DNA of 5,760 nt, taken from Bifidobacterium breve. GTDB lineage: Bacteria; Actinomycetota; Actinomycetes; S36-B12. The stretch is taken from the NCBI GenBank assembly GCA_943328365.2, contig CALPZT020000117.1:1-5760 (forward strand), read 5' to 3'. The translations under genes were made by a program, and so were the position numbers. Positions 5,732 to 5,760 of the stretch are shown here, piece after piece. Position 1 is the stretch's first letter, and each line of letters starts with the position of its first letter. Under the pieces are notes generated by a model. That model was given only the letters and a program-made list of their open reading frames with translations. It did not search any database and was not told where the DNA came from.

Positions 5732-5760
5732 CCGCTTGCCCCATGTCATGGGGCAAGCGG
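5732..5760. repeat. Perfect 14-bp palindrome at the window end, probable terminator stem
   Basis: CCGCTTGCCCCATG (5732-5745) and its exact complement (5747-5760) flank a single T. As RNA it would fold into a stem of about 12 bp with a small loop. It touches the window end, so a longer stem or a T-run cannot be judged. The natural reading is a bidirectional terminator after the YczE-like gene, but see the 60-bp repeat observation. Confidence 0.6.

Noticed and set aside
5666..5760. Calling a partial convergent minus-strand gene at the window end
   Set aside because: Only about 30 codons are visible, they consist mostly of palindromic repeats, and nothing identifies a protein. It is kept as a finding only.

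Overview
The window is a high-GC bacterial segment, most likely from an actinobacterium (Actinomycetota). Three things point there: the base composition with several GTG starts, the style of the PstS and PstA proteins, and a Streptomyces-type PHO box (tandem 11-bp GTTCA repeats) in front of the transporter genes. No genus can be named from the sequence alone. No RNA gene, CRISPR array or insertion sequence was seen.

The core, about 205-4292 on the minus strand, is a complete high-affinity phosphate ABC transporter. In transcription order it reads pstC (permease), pstA (permease), pstB (ATPase) and pstS (periplasmic-type binding protein). pstC and pstA overlap by a GTGA, pstA and pstB are 16 nt apart, and pstS follows after a 128-nt gap with its own ribosome binding site and a possible promoter. 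Having pstS last is unusual, since the common order is pstS-C-A-B. PstS has an ordinary signal peptide without a lipobox cysteine. No phoU is present.

Downstream of pstS (1-156, minus) a second exported protein begins, a lipoprotein that runs off the window. Its start lies inside a perfect 16-bp inverted repeat, which may serve as the pstS terminator, as a translational hairpin, or as both.

Upstream of pstC (4419-4886, minus) is a small lipoprotein with a cupin-type domain whose metal-binding residues all appear to be replaced. A hairpin and the PHO box separate it from pstC. Divergent from it (4932-5669, plus) is a six-helix membrane protein of the YczE/YitT-like family.

The last 91 bases hold two diverged palindromes exactly 60 bp apart. 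They can be read as terminators or as the end of a repeat-containing convergent gene.

Working together: under phosphate starvation a PhoP/RegX3-type regulator would bind the PHO box and switch on pstCABS. PstS captures phosphate outside the membrane, PstC and PstA form the channel, and PstB powers uptake. The cupin lipoprotein and the YczE-like protein have no demonstrable link to phosphate.
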